From Cyrtodaria siliqua (taxonomy: Eukaryota > Mollusca > Bivalvia > Adapedonta > Hiatellidae): DNA of 64,000 nucleotides. This document shows positions 10,450-18,831 of the stretch, one piece after another. The notes under the pieces are model-generated. The model was not told the origin of the DNA, searched no databases, and saw only the letters and a program-made list of their open reading frames with translations. Every line of letters starts with the position of its first letter. The first letter of the stretch is position 1. The translations under genes and the position numbers were made by a program. Location of the stretch: contig JAWPHD010010349.1 of assembly GCA_037043455.1 (NCBI GenBank), forward strand, positions 30,611-94,610. Reading direction: 5' to 3'.

Positions 10450-12700
10450 AACATAACTTTGTCTTTGTACCTGCCGTAACCCTGTTCATAGTAAGCGGCA
10501 CAACGTCATCAAAATCACATAAAATTGACCAATCGTTATGCTTCTTTCTGCAGCTTACACAACCGCCACATGGTAAATGTTCGAGAACAGTCTTACCGTC
10601 ATAGCAAGGACATTCTTCTGGATCACATGGAATCCGCGACAAAGCGTCAGCATTCTGATGCTTTATTCCTCTCCTATGTTCCAACGAGAAGTCGAATTCA
10701 GACAAACTCTCCAACCACCTTGCCATCTGGTTTTCGGGGTTCTTAAATGACATGACCCACCGCAGACTACTATGATCACTGCGTATCAAGAAATGTCTTC
10801 CTAAGAGATATTGTCTGTACGTCTGTACAAACGTCACTACCGCTAGTAACTCTTTTCTAGTTACACAATACCGTCTCTGAGCTTTGTTTAAACTTTTACT
10901 CGCAAAAGCAATGGGTCTCTCTTCCATTTTCTGAGACTTTTCACTAAATTGCATCTGCGACAGAGCTGCTCCAATCCCCTTGTCAGATGCATCACAGTCT
11001 AATATGAATAGTCCATCGTCTAGGGGAAACGCCATTGTTTCATTACCAGTTAGCGCGGAATTTAGATCATCAAAACTACCCTGACATTGGTCACACCATC
11101 TGAATGCCTGTCCGGCCTCTAACAGTCGATTCAGAGGGCTCGCTCTCATTGAAAATCCAGGGATATATCTCCTATAATACCCGCAGAAACCTAAGAATGA
11201 TCTAATCTCTGTTACATTTTTCGGCTCTGGCCAATTCCGAATAACCTCCACTTTACTTGAATGGGGTTTAATACCGTCACTCGTGACTAAGTGTCCTAGG
11301 AATACTACCTCCGTTCTGAATAACTCACATTTCTCAGGTTTAAGTTTCAGTCCAGCACCGCGTAATCTAGTTAAAACTGTATCCAACCTTTCTATGTGCT
11401 GAATAAATGAATTGGCAAATATGACTAAATCGTCGATGTAAATCAACAAAATCTTCCACTGCAAACCGCGCATAACTAACTCCATTAGGCGCTGAAAAGT
11501 GCTAGCTGCATTGCAGAGGCCCATTGGCATAGCATTATACTCATATAATCCCTGTTTACATACAAACGCTGTCTTTTCTCGATCGGAACTATCTACCTCA
11601 ACTTGGTAATATGCTGACAAAATGTCCAATGTAGAAAAAAATATAGAACCACCCAAACTGTCAAGACAATCGTCCAGCCGTGGAAGCGGGTATGCATCTT
11701 TATTAGTTACATCATTTAATCTCCGATAGTCGATGCATAGACGTGTTGTTCCATCTTTCTTTTTGACGTAGACCAACGGTGAAGCCCATGGTGATGAACT
11801 TTCTTTGATGACATTACGTCTTAGTTGGTCTTGTATTATTTTAGCCTCTTCGTGGATAAAAGCAAGCGGTGGACGCCTGGGACGTTGCTTAATAGGAGCA
11901 CTATTTCCAGTGTCAATCTTATGAGTTACCACTTTTGTCCTTCCCAAATCATCGGGAGATCGCGCAAAAGCATCCGCGTGTTTAATAAGTAAACTTTTTA
12001 ATTTCACTTTTTCATTTAAATTAAGTTCTTTGCACGAGCGCTCGTAAAGGCTAACCAAATGCTCTGGAACGCCGTCTTTATTGTCAATCAGATTATTGCT
12101 AGTGCTGTTTTGGTCCTCATTTAAACTGCTTCCTGTGTTCATATCACATTTAATGTCTTCATCTTGAATATTCTCAATTTTTCCAATCGTAGTACCGGCA
12201 AAAAGTGTCATAACTTCGTTAGACGGATTCATAACACGAACTGGGAGTCCAGTTGCCAGTCTATTCGTATCTACTAGCGAATGTGCTACAATGTAATCTC
12301 GTGATTTACTGTCCGCTGAAGCTAGTGAAATTAAACCGTAATTTGCGTTTATCTCGCTGCTGTTAAAGGTACCCGCCACAATCATTTCACTGTGCGCCGG
12401 AATAGCTACAGTTCTCTTACACGTTACATGTGTAACCGTCACAGGGAGTTTCTCTAATAATGTAGCATATCTCTTGTTGTTTAATTTTAGTCCAATTTTT
12501 GCTCCCATCAAATAGTTATGTGCTTGCAGGAAATCTAACCCTATTAATCCATCATCACGAATAGCCGCCACAAACATGTTCCATTTAAAAGTGTCATTTT
12601 TAATCTTGAACTCCAACGTTGCAGTTCCCAAAACGGATAAAAGTCCGTCATTTGCTACTTCTAATTTCACTGAAGGATTATCATTTACGTTTGGGCCTAA
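10388..12700 (-). CDS. pol: Reverse transcriptase and RNase H region of Gypsy Pol (includes protease C-terminus)
   Basis: Copies genomic RNA into DNA and degrades the RNA strand. The frame opens with the second half of the aspartic protease (GLIGLDFL flap/second motif). It continues into RT with CIDYRRLND, STLDILSAYYQ, MPMGLCNAASTFQRLM and the catalytic YIDD at about 11428-11439. It then runs through RNase H with LDCDASDKGIGAALSQ, the ELLA and SDHSSLRW blocks, and HQNADALSR. The frame equals that of gag, not that of the protease N-terminus. A one-base frame break therefore separates DTGA from this region near 12681-12700, and a second break near 10388-10449 separates it from integrase. RT and RNase H catalytic residues are all present. 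Confidence 0.93.
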   Translation of the reverse strand, partial: LGPNVNDNPSVKLEVANDGLLSVLGTATLEFKIKNDTFKWNMFVAAIRDDGLIGLDFLQAHNYLMGAKIGLKLNNKRYATLLEKLPVTVTHVTCKRTVAIPAHSEMIVAGTFNSSEINANYGLISLASADSKSRDYIVAHSLVDTNRLATGLPVRVMNPSNEVMTLFAGTTIGKIENIQDEDIKCDMNTGSSLNEDQNSTSNNLIDNKDGVPEHLVSLYERSCKELNLNEKVKLKSLLIKHADAFARSPDDLGRTKVVTHKIDTGNSAPIKQRPRRPPLAFIHEEAKIIQDQLRRNVIKESSSPWASPLVYVKKKDGTTRLCIDYRRLNDVTNKDAYPLPRLDDCLDSLGGSIFFSTLDILSAYYQVEVDSSDREKTAFVCKQGLYEYNAMPMGLCNAASTFQRLMELVMRGLQWKILLIYIDDLVIFANSFIQHIERLDTVLTRLRGAGLKLKPEKCELFRTEVVFLGHLVTSDGIKPHSSKVEVIRNWPEPKNVTEIRSFLGFCGYYRRYIPGFSMRASPLNRLLEAGQAFRWCDQCQGSFDDLNSALTGNETMAFPLDDGLFILDCDASDKGIGAALSQMQFSEKSQKMEERPIAFASKSLNKAQRRYCVTRKELLAVVTFVQTYRQYLLGRHFLIRSDHSSLRWVMSFKNPENQMARWLESLSEFDFSLEHRRGIKHQNADALSRIPCDPEECPCYDGKTVLEHLPCGGCVSCRKKHNDWSILCDFDDVVPLTMNRVTAGTKTKLCFGYLVFVFCLGARPTKLYVQ

Positions 12701-12907
12701 CATTCTCAGGTATACGATTATATATGTTTGTAGATAAAACGGACACAGCGGCACCCGTATCAACAATAAACCTCACATTGTCACTTTGTACTTTTACTGG
12801 AAGTAAAATTGAATATCCGTAAACTACACTACTGTCCAATCGTATAATCTTATGGTTGCTCGATCCTTGTTCGACTGAAGCAGGGCCGTTTGCCTCAGTC
12901 TTACCTA
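12681..12907 (-). CDS. pol: Retropepsin N-terminal region (reached by -1 frameshift)
   Basis: Lies in the -1 frame relative to gag and is entered at the slippery site 12908-12914. It contains the active-site motif IVDTGAAVSVLS of a retroviral-type aspartic protease, with the catalytic Asp encoded near 12759-12761. The frame ends at a TGA at 12681-12683, before the rest of the protease, which continues in another frame. This is a frame break within the protease domain, so the processing enzyme would not be made whole from this copy. Confidence 0.85.
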
Positions 12908-12914
12908 GTTTCCC
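12873..12914 (-). promoter_or_regulatory. Programmed -1 ribosomal frameshift signal (gag-pol)
   Basis: On the minus strand the heptamer GGGAAAC (12908-12914) sits in the exact X_XXY_YYZ register of the gag frame, directly before the gag TAG stop (12905-12907). After the heptamer and a 7-nt spacer comes a stem of ten pairs, one of them G-T: 12891-12900 pairs with 12873-12882 around an 8-nt loop. Slipping -1 leads directly into the protease frame. This is the classical layout of gag-pro frameshift sites. A pseudoknot partner for the loop is not obvious. Confidence 0.88.
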
Positions 12915-14182
12915 ATGGGTTGGATTACCTCATCTCCCTTTGTTCCAGTTCCGGTGTTTGGGCATCCATTAGCGTAGTGTCCCATCTCATGACATTTGAA
13001 ACATTCAATGTGAGTAGCGTCGCGTTTTCTGTACTTCCTGTCGGCGCCGCTCTGTCGTTTCCAGTCATTGTTCTTGTCTCCCCTTATCAGCAGAGCAATT
13101 TCATCGAATTTCGAAGTTAAAGTGTCCTGAATTTCTTTCTTAAATTCGCTGAACCGCGCTTCAGTAACAAACTTCTGATCCTTCTTATCAGGTTTAATCG
13201 TCCTCAAACGGTTTCCTTGGACTTTTCCCGATTCTTCTTTTAAGCTGTTGTACATTTCCAACATCTCCCCGGCTTCATCTATTGATCTTGGCTCTTTCAT
13301 TCCAATAGCCAGAGCAATTTATTGATCTCCTACTCCTTTAAGAAAATGCCTAACGTTGATAGTGTTGAATGTTAATTCGTCTGCCGTGGGATATGCCTTT
13401 CTGACTAGCTTTTTGATATCCGTGACATACTCCGCAACCTTTTCACGGGTGCCTAGCCTTCTATTGTCGAGCTCAGCCAAATATGACGATGTTGACCTTC
13501 GTTCCTTAAAACGTGATTCAAGGACACGCTCTAAAGCATAAAAGGAATTTTGCACATCTGGACTCAGCTGATTAAACACAAAATCGGCTGCATCACTGCG
13601 CAATGCGTTTATTAGCCTAAATGCCTTTTCTCTGTCATCCCATCCGCATGTTTCCGCTAGTGTTTTAAAGGGTCTTATGAAACACTCATATGGTGATTTA
13701 CCGTCGTATAACATCTGCCCCGGCAAAGGAACATCATACCTAACACCATGATGCCGTTGTGGAGGAAACTGCCTGGGATTCCGTCTTAAATTGTCGTCCC
13801 TGACCTGCGGCTGTGTTCTGTTTTGCTGTTGTCTTGGATGATGCTGGTTCTCGACTAGGTCTGCCCTTGCGGATACAAAGTCGTTCCCATTTGCTCTTTG
13901 TTCTTGTTGCATGTTGTTCCTGATTTCTATCATTTCCTCAAGTAATTCTGCGATGCACCTATCTTTCTCGCGGTTTGTGCGTTGAATCTCTTGAAAATCT
14001 TGAAATAAATTGTCCCGCTCTAATTGAGCCTCCGTTAATTTGTCCCTTAGTGTACTTCCTAACTGATCATTCTCCATGTTTGCAGCCACTAGACGATCTC
14101 GTAATGTATTAAGTTCGTCATTGACGTCTTCTAAATCACCAGGTTCTAGAGTATCCTTTTGCGCATTCTTTTTTGGTCCCAT
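12905..14182 (-). pseudogene. gag: Gag polyprotein with one internal stop
   Basis: Structural protein that forms the particle and binds RNA. The frame starts at ATG 14182 with an N-terminal heptad-rich coiled coil (about residues 15-95), then a Gln/Arg/Pro-rich linker. A retrotransposon gag helical domain follows (YDGKSPYECFIRPFKTLAE onward). A CCHC zinc knuckle, C-x2-C-x4-H-x4-C (CFKCHEMGHYANGC), lies near the end. An in-frame TAA at 13319-13321 interrupts the capsid-like region. Reading resumes in the same frame and continues to the knuckle and the TAG at 12905, so a single point change accounts for the break. The last codons form the frameshift site. Confidence 0.9.
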
Positions 14183-14229
14183 TTTGCCTGTTATTAATTA
14201 CATAAGAGTTGTTTGTGTTATACCTTGAA

Positions 14230-14490
14230 TTATTCTAATTTGTACACATAATTCGGTTCTTCCTCAGACTGTGTTAATGCGAACTTTAATTTCCCATTCT
14301 CTTGCTGTATTTCGTCGATAATTTTATTTTTCTCAACAATAACCTTGTCGAAAAGTTCTTTATAAACCTTTATAGTTTTATTGTAGTTACGTTGTTGTTG
14401 AGTTAAATGCTCAATAATATTGTGGATCTCCAGGTCAACAAGACACAGAGTTTCTTCAGTTTCCCTCATTAAGTGTTCTGTAGCACTCAT
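14230..14490 (-). CDS. Leader ORF of the Gypsy element, coiled-coil-like
   Basis: An 86-residue ATG-initiated frame between the primer binding site and gag, ending 48 nt before the gag start. It is Glu/Lys/Ile/Leu-rich (for example KVYKELFDKVIVEKNKIIDE) with heptad character and no Cys/His module. It could be a small accessory protein, a regulatory upstream ORF or a chance frame. Length and composition argue mildly for real coding. No homologue recognised. Confidence 0.4.
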   Translation of the reverse strand: MSATEHLMRETEETLCLVDLEIHNIIEHLTQQQRNYNKTIKVYKELFDKVIVEKNKIIDEIQQENGKLKFALTQSEEEPNYVYKLE

Positions 14491-14528
14491 AATTCTAAAA
14501 GTGTCAAATGTCACGTGTACAAGTTCAT

Positions 14529-14546
14529 ATCCCACCGCTGCCACCA
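14529..14546 (-). other. Primer binding site, tRNA-Leu type
   Basis: The plus-strand text ATCCCACCGCTGCCACCA is identical to the 3' end of animal tRNA-Leu (AAG/TAG type) including CCA. Its minus-strand complement TGGTGGCAGCGGTGGGAT is therefore an 18-nt primer site, one base from the 5' LTR. Confidence 0.85.
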
Positions 14547-14547
14547 G

Positions 14548-15134
14548 TGTTGGGAAAAGTGTTATATTTGTTATATATAACTCGTTGTGTCCTCAAAGTT
14601 GGAAGTTTAAATCACACATAAATCCACTGTTTGGTTACACACTTTTATTTTCTACGTTTATAACACTATTTCTATTATAAAAACCAATGATAATTTCAAA
14701 CACAATTTTAACAATGATAATGAAGAATAATAAAATCCAATCTAAGTCCTAAATAACATCCAGAATCCTAACTAAAAACTGCCTCAATGCATGCGTGCGG
14801 CCCTTTTTATAGGGCTTTAATCTTATGAATATTAATGAGTTAGCATGTAGGCCATTGCTAAGCTTTAACCTACATGCTGCATCCCAGTGAACTTTCACCA
14901 GTGAACTTCTGCCATTAACAGTCATAAATCATTTAGCAGGCATGCCCGTGCTATGACAGTCATAACTTATTCAGCAGGCATGCCTGTGCTATTTAAATAC
15001 TAAGCATGCACCGAGGAACCTATATCTGATACATTGAATACAAAACTAATCAAACTAATACAGTATCTAATCAAACTAATACAGTATCTAATCAAACTAA
15101 TACAGCATGTAAATTCATAACACAAATCATAACA
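14548..15134 (-). repeat. 5' LTR of the Gypsy element
   Basis: 587 bp, TGTT...AACA, matching 4203-4810 except for about three substitutions and one fewer 21-bp unit. It carries the promoter (TATAAAAAGG at 14802-14811 on the minus strand) and a poly(A) hexamer at 14644-14649. Confidence 0.95.
14802..14811 (-). promoter_or_regulatory. TATA box of the 5' LTR
   Basis: TATAAAAAGG on the minus strand in a GC-richer context, about 155 nt before the AATAAA. Consistent with the U3/R layout of an LTR promoter. Confidence 0.65.
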
Positions 15135-15654
15135 ATATTCAATAACAAAATAGTTGCATTAAATCATTGTCTTCACCTTGACTTCGTTTCTCATATCAAT
15201 GTCAGTGACCTAAATGTGTATTCACTGAATGAAATGCCATGCAATTTAAGTTTAATTCCTGAAAGAGATGAATGGATAGAGAAACTTTACAATCACTGAA
15301 CAATTATATCAATCACATCAAATACGCACATAACATGAGTAATGTAACAGCTATTTTGTTGTATGATATACGTGATAGAACTTTGATACCGTGGTAATGA
15401 CTTCTTATAGTGGATTCCAAACGGTCAACAACAAGTATATATTAAAAATACATCGCAGCTTATAAGGATTGGCAAGAGGGGAACCGCCTTGCAAAGATCG
15501 ACTGCAAAATTGGCCGATAGGGTTTGAACTATCCTTGAGGGCTCACCTATCGCCGACATGTTCTATCCTTCTCCAAACAAAACTTCATTAAAAGGCAATA
15601 TAGGAAATAAAGGAAAACAGAATTAAACAAGAAATATCACTGTAAGTGACAAAT
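15135..15654. other. Intronic, mostly unrecognised
   Basis: No gene. 15485-15550 (GAACCGCCTTG...GGGTTTGAACTATCC) resembles in layout the repeat family at 41581-41836, but is too diverged to be sure. Confidence 0.4.
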
Positions 15655-16062
15655 GCCCCCGATGTGACATTTGACCTCTAAGCGTGACCTTAACCTTGGA
15701 GCCACGAACCTGGATTTTGTGCGCGATACGTCGTGCTTGCGATACTTGTTGTGGTAAGCACTTGTGCCAAGTTATTTGAAAAACTGTCCATGAATGTCAG
15801 TTATTGACCGGACACGATGGTATGGACGAACAGACTTCATTTTGACCTTTGACTTCTCTGACCTTGATCTTGGAACCACGGACCTGGATTTTGTAAGCAA
15901 CACTTTGTCTTGTTGTGGTAAGCACTTGTGCCAAGTTATTCCAAAATCCGTCAAAGAATGTCAGAGTTATTGACCAGACACGATGGGACGGACGAGCGGA
16001 CGGACTGACTGACAGACGGTGCGACTTCTATAATTATGCCGCCTTCGGGGGCATAAAAAAAA
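15655..16062 (+). repeat. Two tandem copies of a dispersed repeat, ending in a GCCTTCGGGGGC hairpin
   Basis: Two units of about 180-190 bp share CCTGGATTTTGT, TTGTTGTGGTAAGCACTTG, GCCAAGTTATT and TTGACCRGACACGATGG. The second runs into ACGGACGAGCGGACGGACTG and then GCCGCCTTCGGGGGCAT followed by A9. Similar endings occur at 62630-62700. The A-run touches the splice donor of vWA exon 3. Confidence 0.75.
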
Positions 16063-16068
16063 ACTCAC

Positions 16069-16291
16069 CGCGTCTCTTGCAGCCTTGGCTTCAGGGAGTG
16101 TTCGTTCGGAGTTGATATTTGAGATACCGTCCGTTAGAAGAATGGCGATGTTGCGAGCGTCAGGTCTGTCACCACGGGCAGTTATAAACATCTCATCCCG
16201 CATAACAGACATTGCGTCTGCCGTGTAAGTTAAACCGTATAAGTAGGGTATGTCATCGACAGCCGCCAGTATATCTGCTTCCGTCGTATAT
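16069..16291 (-). CDS. vWA-domain gene, exon 3 (middle of the vWA fold)
   Basis: Encodes the central part of the vWA domain: YTTEADILAAVDDI, then TYTADAM, which carries the MIDAS threonine, and the strand-loop NIAILLTDGISN, which carries the MIDAS aspartate. The acceptor is TTAAG|A. The donor G|GTGAGT ends the exon at 16069. Exon 2 ends with two bases of a codon and exon 3 supplies the third, giving Glu before Tyr, so phases fit. It exits in phase 0, matching exon 4. Intronic sequence on the left begins, after GTGAGT, directly with an A/T-run belonging to a dispersed repeat. Confidence 0.88.
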
Positions 16292-16626
16292 CTTAATAAT
16301 ATTGTTTTTATTGTAATCAATATAATAACATTGCGTTGTAAATCTTCGCCTCTCACAGCGGCGGGTTCGAATCCCACTGGGAGGTCGACTTTTTAGCTAC
16401 GAAGTGTCGATTATTACGGATGGCGGATAGTGGTATATTTATTGCATGTTAACTAACATAATAGCAATGCTCTGCCGTTAACATTTTGTCCCTTGCCACT
16501 TTTTCAAGTGCTGATTTACGACTGTTGATAACAAATATATCAAAACGATAAATATAATTTATCACTCTTTTTTCAATAATAGCTAAACCGAGGTCCGCAG
16601 GAAGAGATATTGATATTGTGTATCAG
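16292..16626. other. Intron, with a box-B-like SINE remnant
   Basis: Contains GGGTTCGAATCCCACTGGGA near 16360-16380, a Pol III box-B-like motif. A related GGTTCGAAACCCAGTGGGA occurs near 48370. No box A is evident, so this is at most a truncated tRNA-derived SINE. Confidence 0.4.
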
Positions 16627-17249
16627 GTGTAATGTGAGAAAAGGAGAGTTGCAATGTGTAATGTGAGAAAAGGAGAGTTGCAATGTGTAATGTGAGAAAA
16701 GGAGAGCTGCAATGTGTTACGTGAGAAAAGGAGAATTGCAATGTGTAATGTGAGAAAAGGAGAGTTGCAATTTGTTATGTGTGAAAAGGAGAGTTGCAAT
16801 GTGAAATGTGAGAAAAGGAGAGTTGCAATTTGTAATGTGAGAACAGGAGAGTTGCAATGTGCAATGTGAGAGAATGAGACTTGCAATGTGTAATGTGAGA
16901 AAACGAGAGTTGCAATTTGTAATGTGAGAAAAGGAGAGTTGCAATGTGTAATGTGAGAAAAGGAGAGTTGCAATTTGTAATGTGAGAAAAGGAGTGTTGC
17001 AATGTGTAATGTGAGAAAACGAGAGTTGCAATTTGTAATGTGAGAAAAGGAGAGTTGCAATGTGCAATGTGAGAAAGGCAGAGTTGCAATTTGTAATGTG
17101 AGAAAACGAGAGTTGCAATTTGTAATGTGATTTGTAATGTGAGAAAAGGAGAGTTGCAATGTGTAATGTGAGAAAAGGAGAGTTGCAATGTGTAATGTGA
17201 GAAAATGAGACTTGCAATGTATAATGTGAGAAAGGGAGAGTTGCATTTT
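16627..17249 (+). repeat. 29-bp intronic minisatellite
   Basis: About 21 copies of TTGCAATGTGTAATGTGAGA followed by AAAGGAGAG, with TGTGTAATG and TTTGTAATG variants, plus one short internal duplication near 17130. There are no unique spacers between units. All three minus frames are open only because the unit lacks stop codons. Lies in the intron between vWA exons 2 and 3. Confidence 0.95.
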
Positions 17250-17914
17250 GTTTAGCATTAAAGTACATCCAAAACTGAACAACATTATTTTGTAATATGT
17301 ATAGATATATCAGGTGTGATATGGAAGGTGAGAAGTTGTAATGCATGCATCATTGACTACTCAGTACTAAAAAAGAGAAAAAGAAAAATCTATTTTCTAT
17401 TAGATTTTTTATCACAAATTAATTTATCGATTTTGGAAATGTTATTATTAATAAAGTGCTCGATTCAGGCATGTTTTTGCCTCATAACTTTTTGTTTTAG
17501 TCAGGCGCACATACCCCTACACAATGAGCATTTTCCTTCGCGGCAAGCGGATATTTCGTTTCATATATAGACTTTCTTAGATTAGCTCTGCCAGAGTATT
17601 TGAAATGAAAGAAAGCGTACATGTACATGTACCTGGCCGTGAATATTTGGAATGGCTCCTCTCAGAAAGTAATGGATGAACCGAACTACCGGTTATGATA
17701 GAGGAAAGAGCTCAATTTATTGAGGGATGTGCACTGTAGTTAACACAATTTACTAAATATTAAGGAAGTACTGAAGCAAACACATACCTGAATCAGGTTT
17801 ATCAACCTAACCTGTGCGGATAATATGGATTTCACATGTGTCATATCAGGTGGTAAAAAAAGGCCGTATCAGTGATAATAACACCATAGTTTAATGATTA
17901 GGAAAATGACTCAC
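17250..17914. other. Intron of the vWA gene
   Basis: No gene or repeat recognised other than short AT-rich runs. Confidence 0.5.
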
Positions 17915-18104
17915 TCGTTAAGATGAAATATAATCTGTACATATGTACTGTAGATCATCATGCCAACCCTGACCGATCCAGAGTTGATGTCGGTATGGCT
18001 TAGCAACTCCTTGACGAAGTTTTTCACCTTTTGGAAGTTATGTTCCGTCACACTTGTGCTGGCATCCAGTATGAAGATGAGATCGGTCTTAGGCAGATCG
18101 CATG
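17915..18104 (-). CDS. vWA-domain gene, exon 2 (vWA N-terminus with MIDAS)
   Basis: Encodes CDLPKTDLIFILDASTSVTE and onward to IYSTYVQIIFHLN. The D39-x-S41-x-S43 (DASTS) sequence is the metal-ion-dependent adhesion site of vWA domains. Acceptor TTGCAG|CA at 18105-18107, donor GA|GTGAGT at 17914-17913. Length 190 fits entry after one base of a codon (the G of exon 1) and exit after two. Joined to exon 1 the mature protein would start close to the Cys. The acceptor region is repeated upstream in tandem (see 18105-18220). Confidence 0.92.
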
Positions 18105-18220
18105 CTGCAATTGTTAAACGAGTGATTGTTAAACGAGTGATTTTAGACAGACCGCATTCTGCAATTGTTAAACGAATGATTTTAGACAGACTTCGTGCTG
18201 CAACTGTTAATCGAGTGATA
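18105..18220 (-). repeat. Tandem duplicated splice-acceptor region
   Basis: Units read on the minus strand as CGTTTAACAATTGCAG followed by an exon-2-like start occur three times. CAG ends at 18105 (used in the model), 18159 and 18198. The spacings of 54 and 39 bp are both multiples of three. The intervening sequence has no stop in the exon frame, so all three acceptors would give in-frame products. Confidence 0.75.
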
Positions 18221-18681
18221 CAAATGCCTGCTAAAAGAATTAATCATTTGTGGGTTAGTCTTCCAAAATCTGTATACTTCCAAAATTAAAGTTTGGTTTT
18301 ACAAATGTTATACACTATCTGGGCTGATAATTATCAAATACGTGTACTTGATCGATATCGCACACCACACATCTATTTCCATACAATTTAATTTACTTGA
18401 TTTATAAAAAAATATCAAAAGTTTTAAACGTCCACGTACTATTTACACTGCCCTCGTATATTGTACATTTGAAACATACATGGAAATGTGCATGTATAAC
18501 ACTAAAAACGTTTAACATAAATTGGTCAATATCAGAATAAAAAAACACAATGCAAAAAAAAATAATTCTCGTGGTGACATTTTCGAACGAATAATCTCCC
18601 AAGTATCCTCTTATGTTGTGCTGTTGGCAATAATAGCCTCGTGTATCCTGCTATCGGTAATAATATCCTCGTGTGTTGTTG
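18221..18681. other. Intron 1 of the vWA gene
   Basis: AT-rich. Two short CCTCxTGTxxTxxTGxT repeats near 18605-18680 (TATCCTCTTATGTTGTGCTG type) but nothing coding. Confidence 0.45.
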
Positions 18682-18831
18682 AAAATTACCGTTTAAATGT
18701 TTTAATTTTACAATATGCAAAACTTTTAAGCCGAAATTAAGGTGTCATTACATACCCCAGCTAACCCCGTTTTCGCTTCTTAGAGAAAGGGTTGGGTGGG
18801 ATATGAAAGTTAATACTCGGACCATGTAATG
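18682..18831 (+). repeat. Dispersed repeat, copy B
   Basis: Same orientation as 22-172, with a few substitutions and small indels. Located in intron 1 of the vWA gene. Confidence 0.8.

Larger units (their letters stand above)
4203..15134 (-). mobile_element. Ty3/Gypsy LTR retrotransposon, Mag-like
   Basis: A 10.9-kb element transcribed on the minus strand. It has two LTRs, a tRNA-Leu primer site, gag, protease, RT-RNase H, integrase, an extra zinc-finger ORF and a minisatellite. It is flanked by ATAT at 4199-4202 and 15135-15138, read as a 4-bp target duplication (the pattern ATATT can be extended to five by sharing the LTR T). The two LTRs differ by about three substitutions and one 21-bp repeat unit, so insertion is recent. 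The Pol order PR-RT-RH-IN and the integrase GPY/F-type module support Ty3/Gypsy. Assignment to the Mag (C) clade is from general resemblance. It sits in the intron between vWA exons 3 and 4, in the same orientation as the gene. One stop in gag and two frame breaks in pol make this copy apparently non-autonomous. Confidence 0.95.

Noticed and set aside
16627..17249. CRISPR-like array
   Set aside because: Units are contiguous with no unique spacers, and the genome is eukaryotic.
16623..17346. Long minus-strand ORFs in three frames
   Set aside because: They are translations of the 29-bp minisatellite. The unit simply lacks stops.
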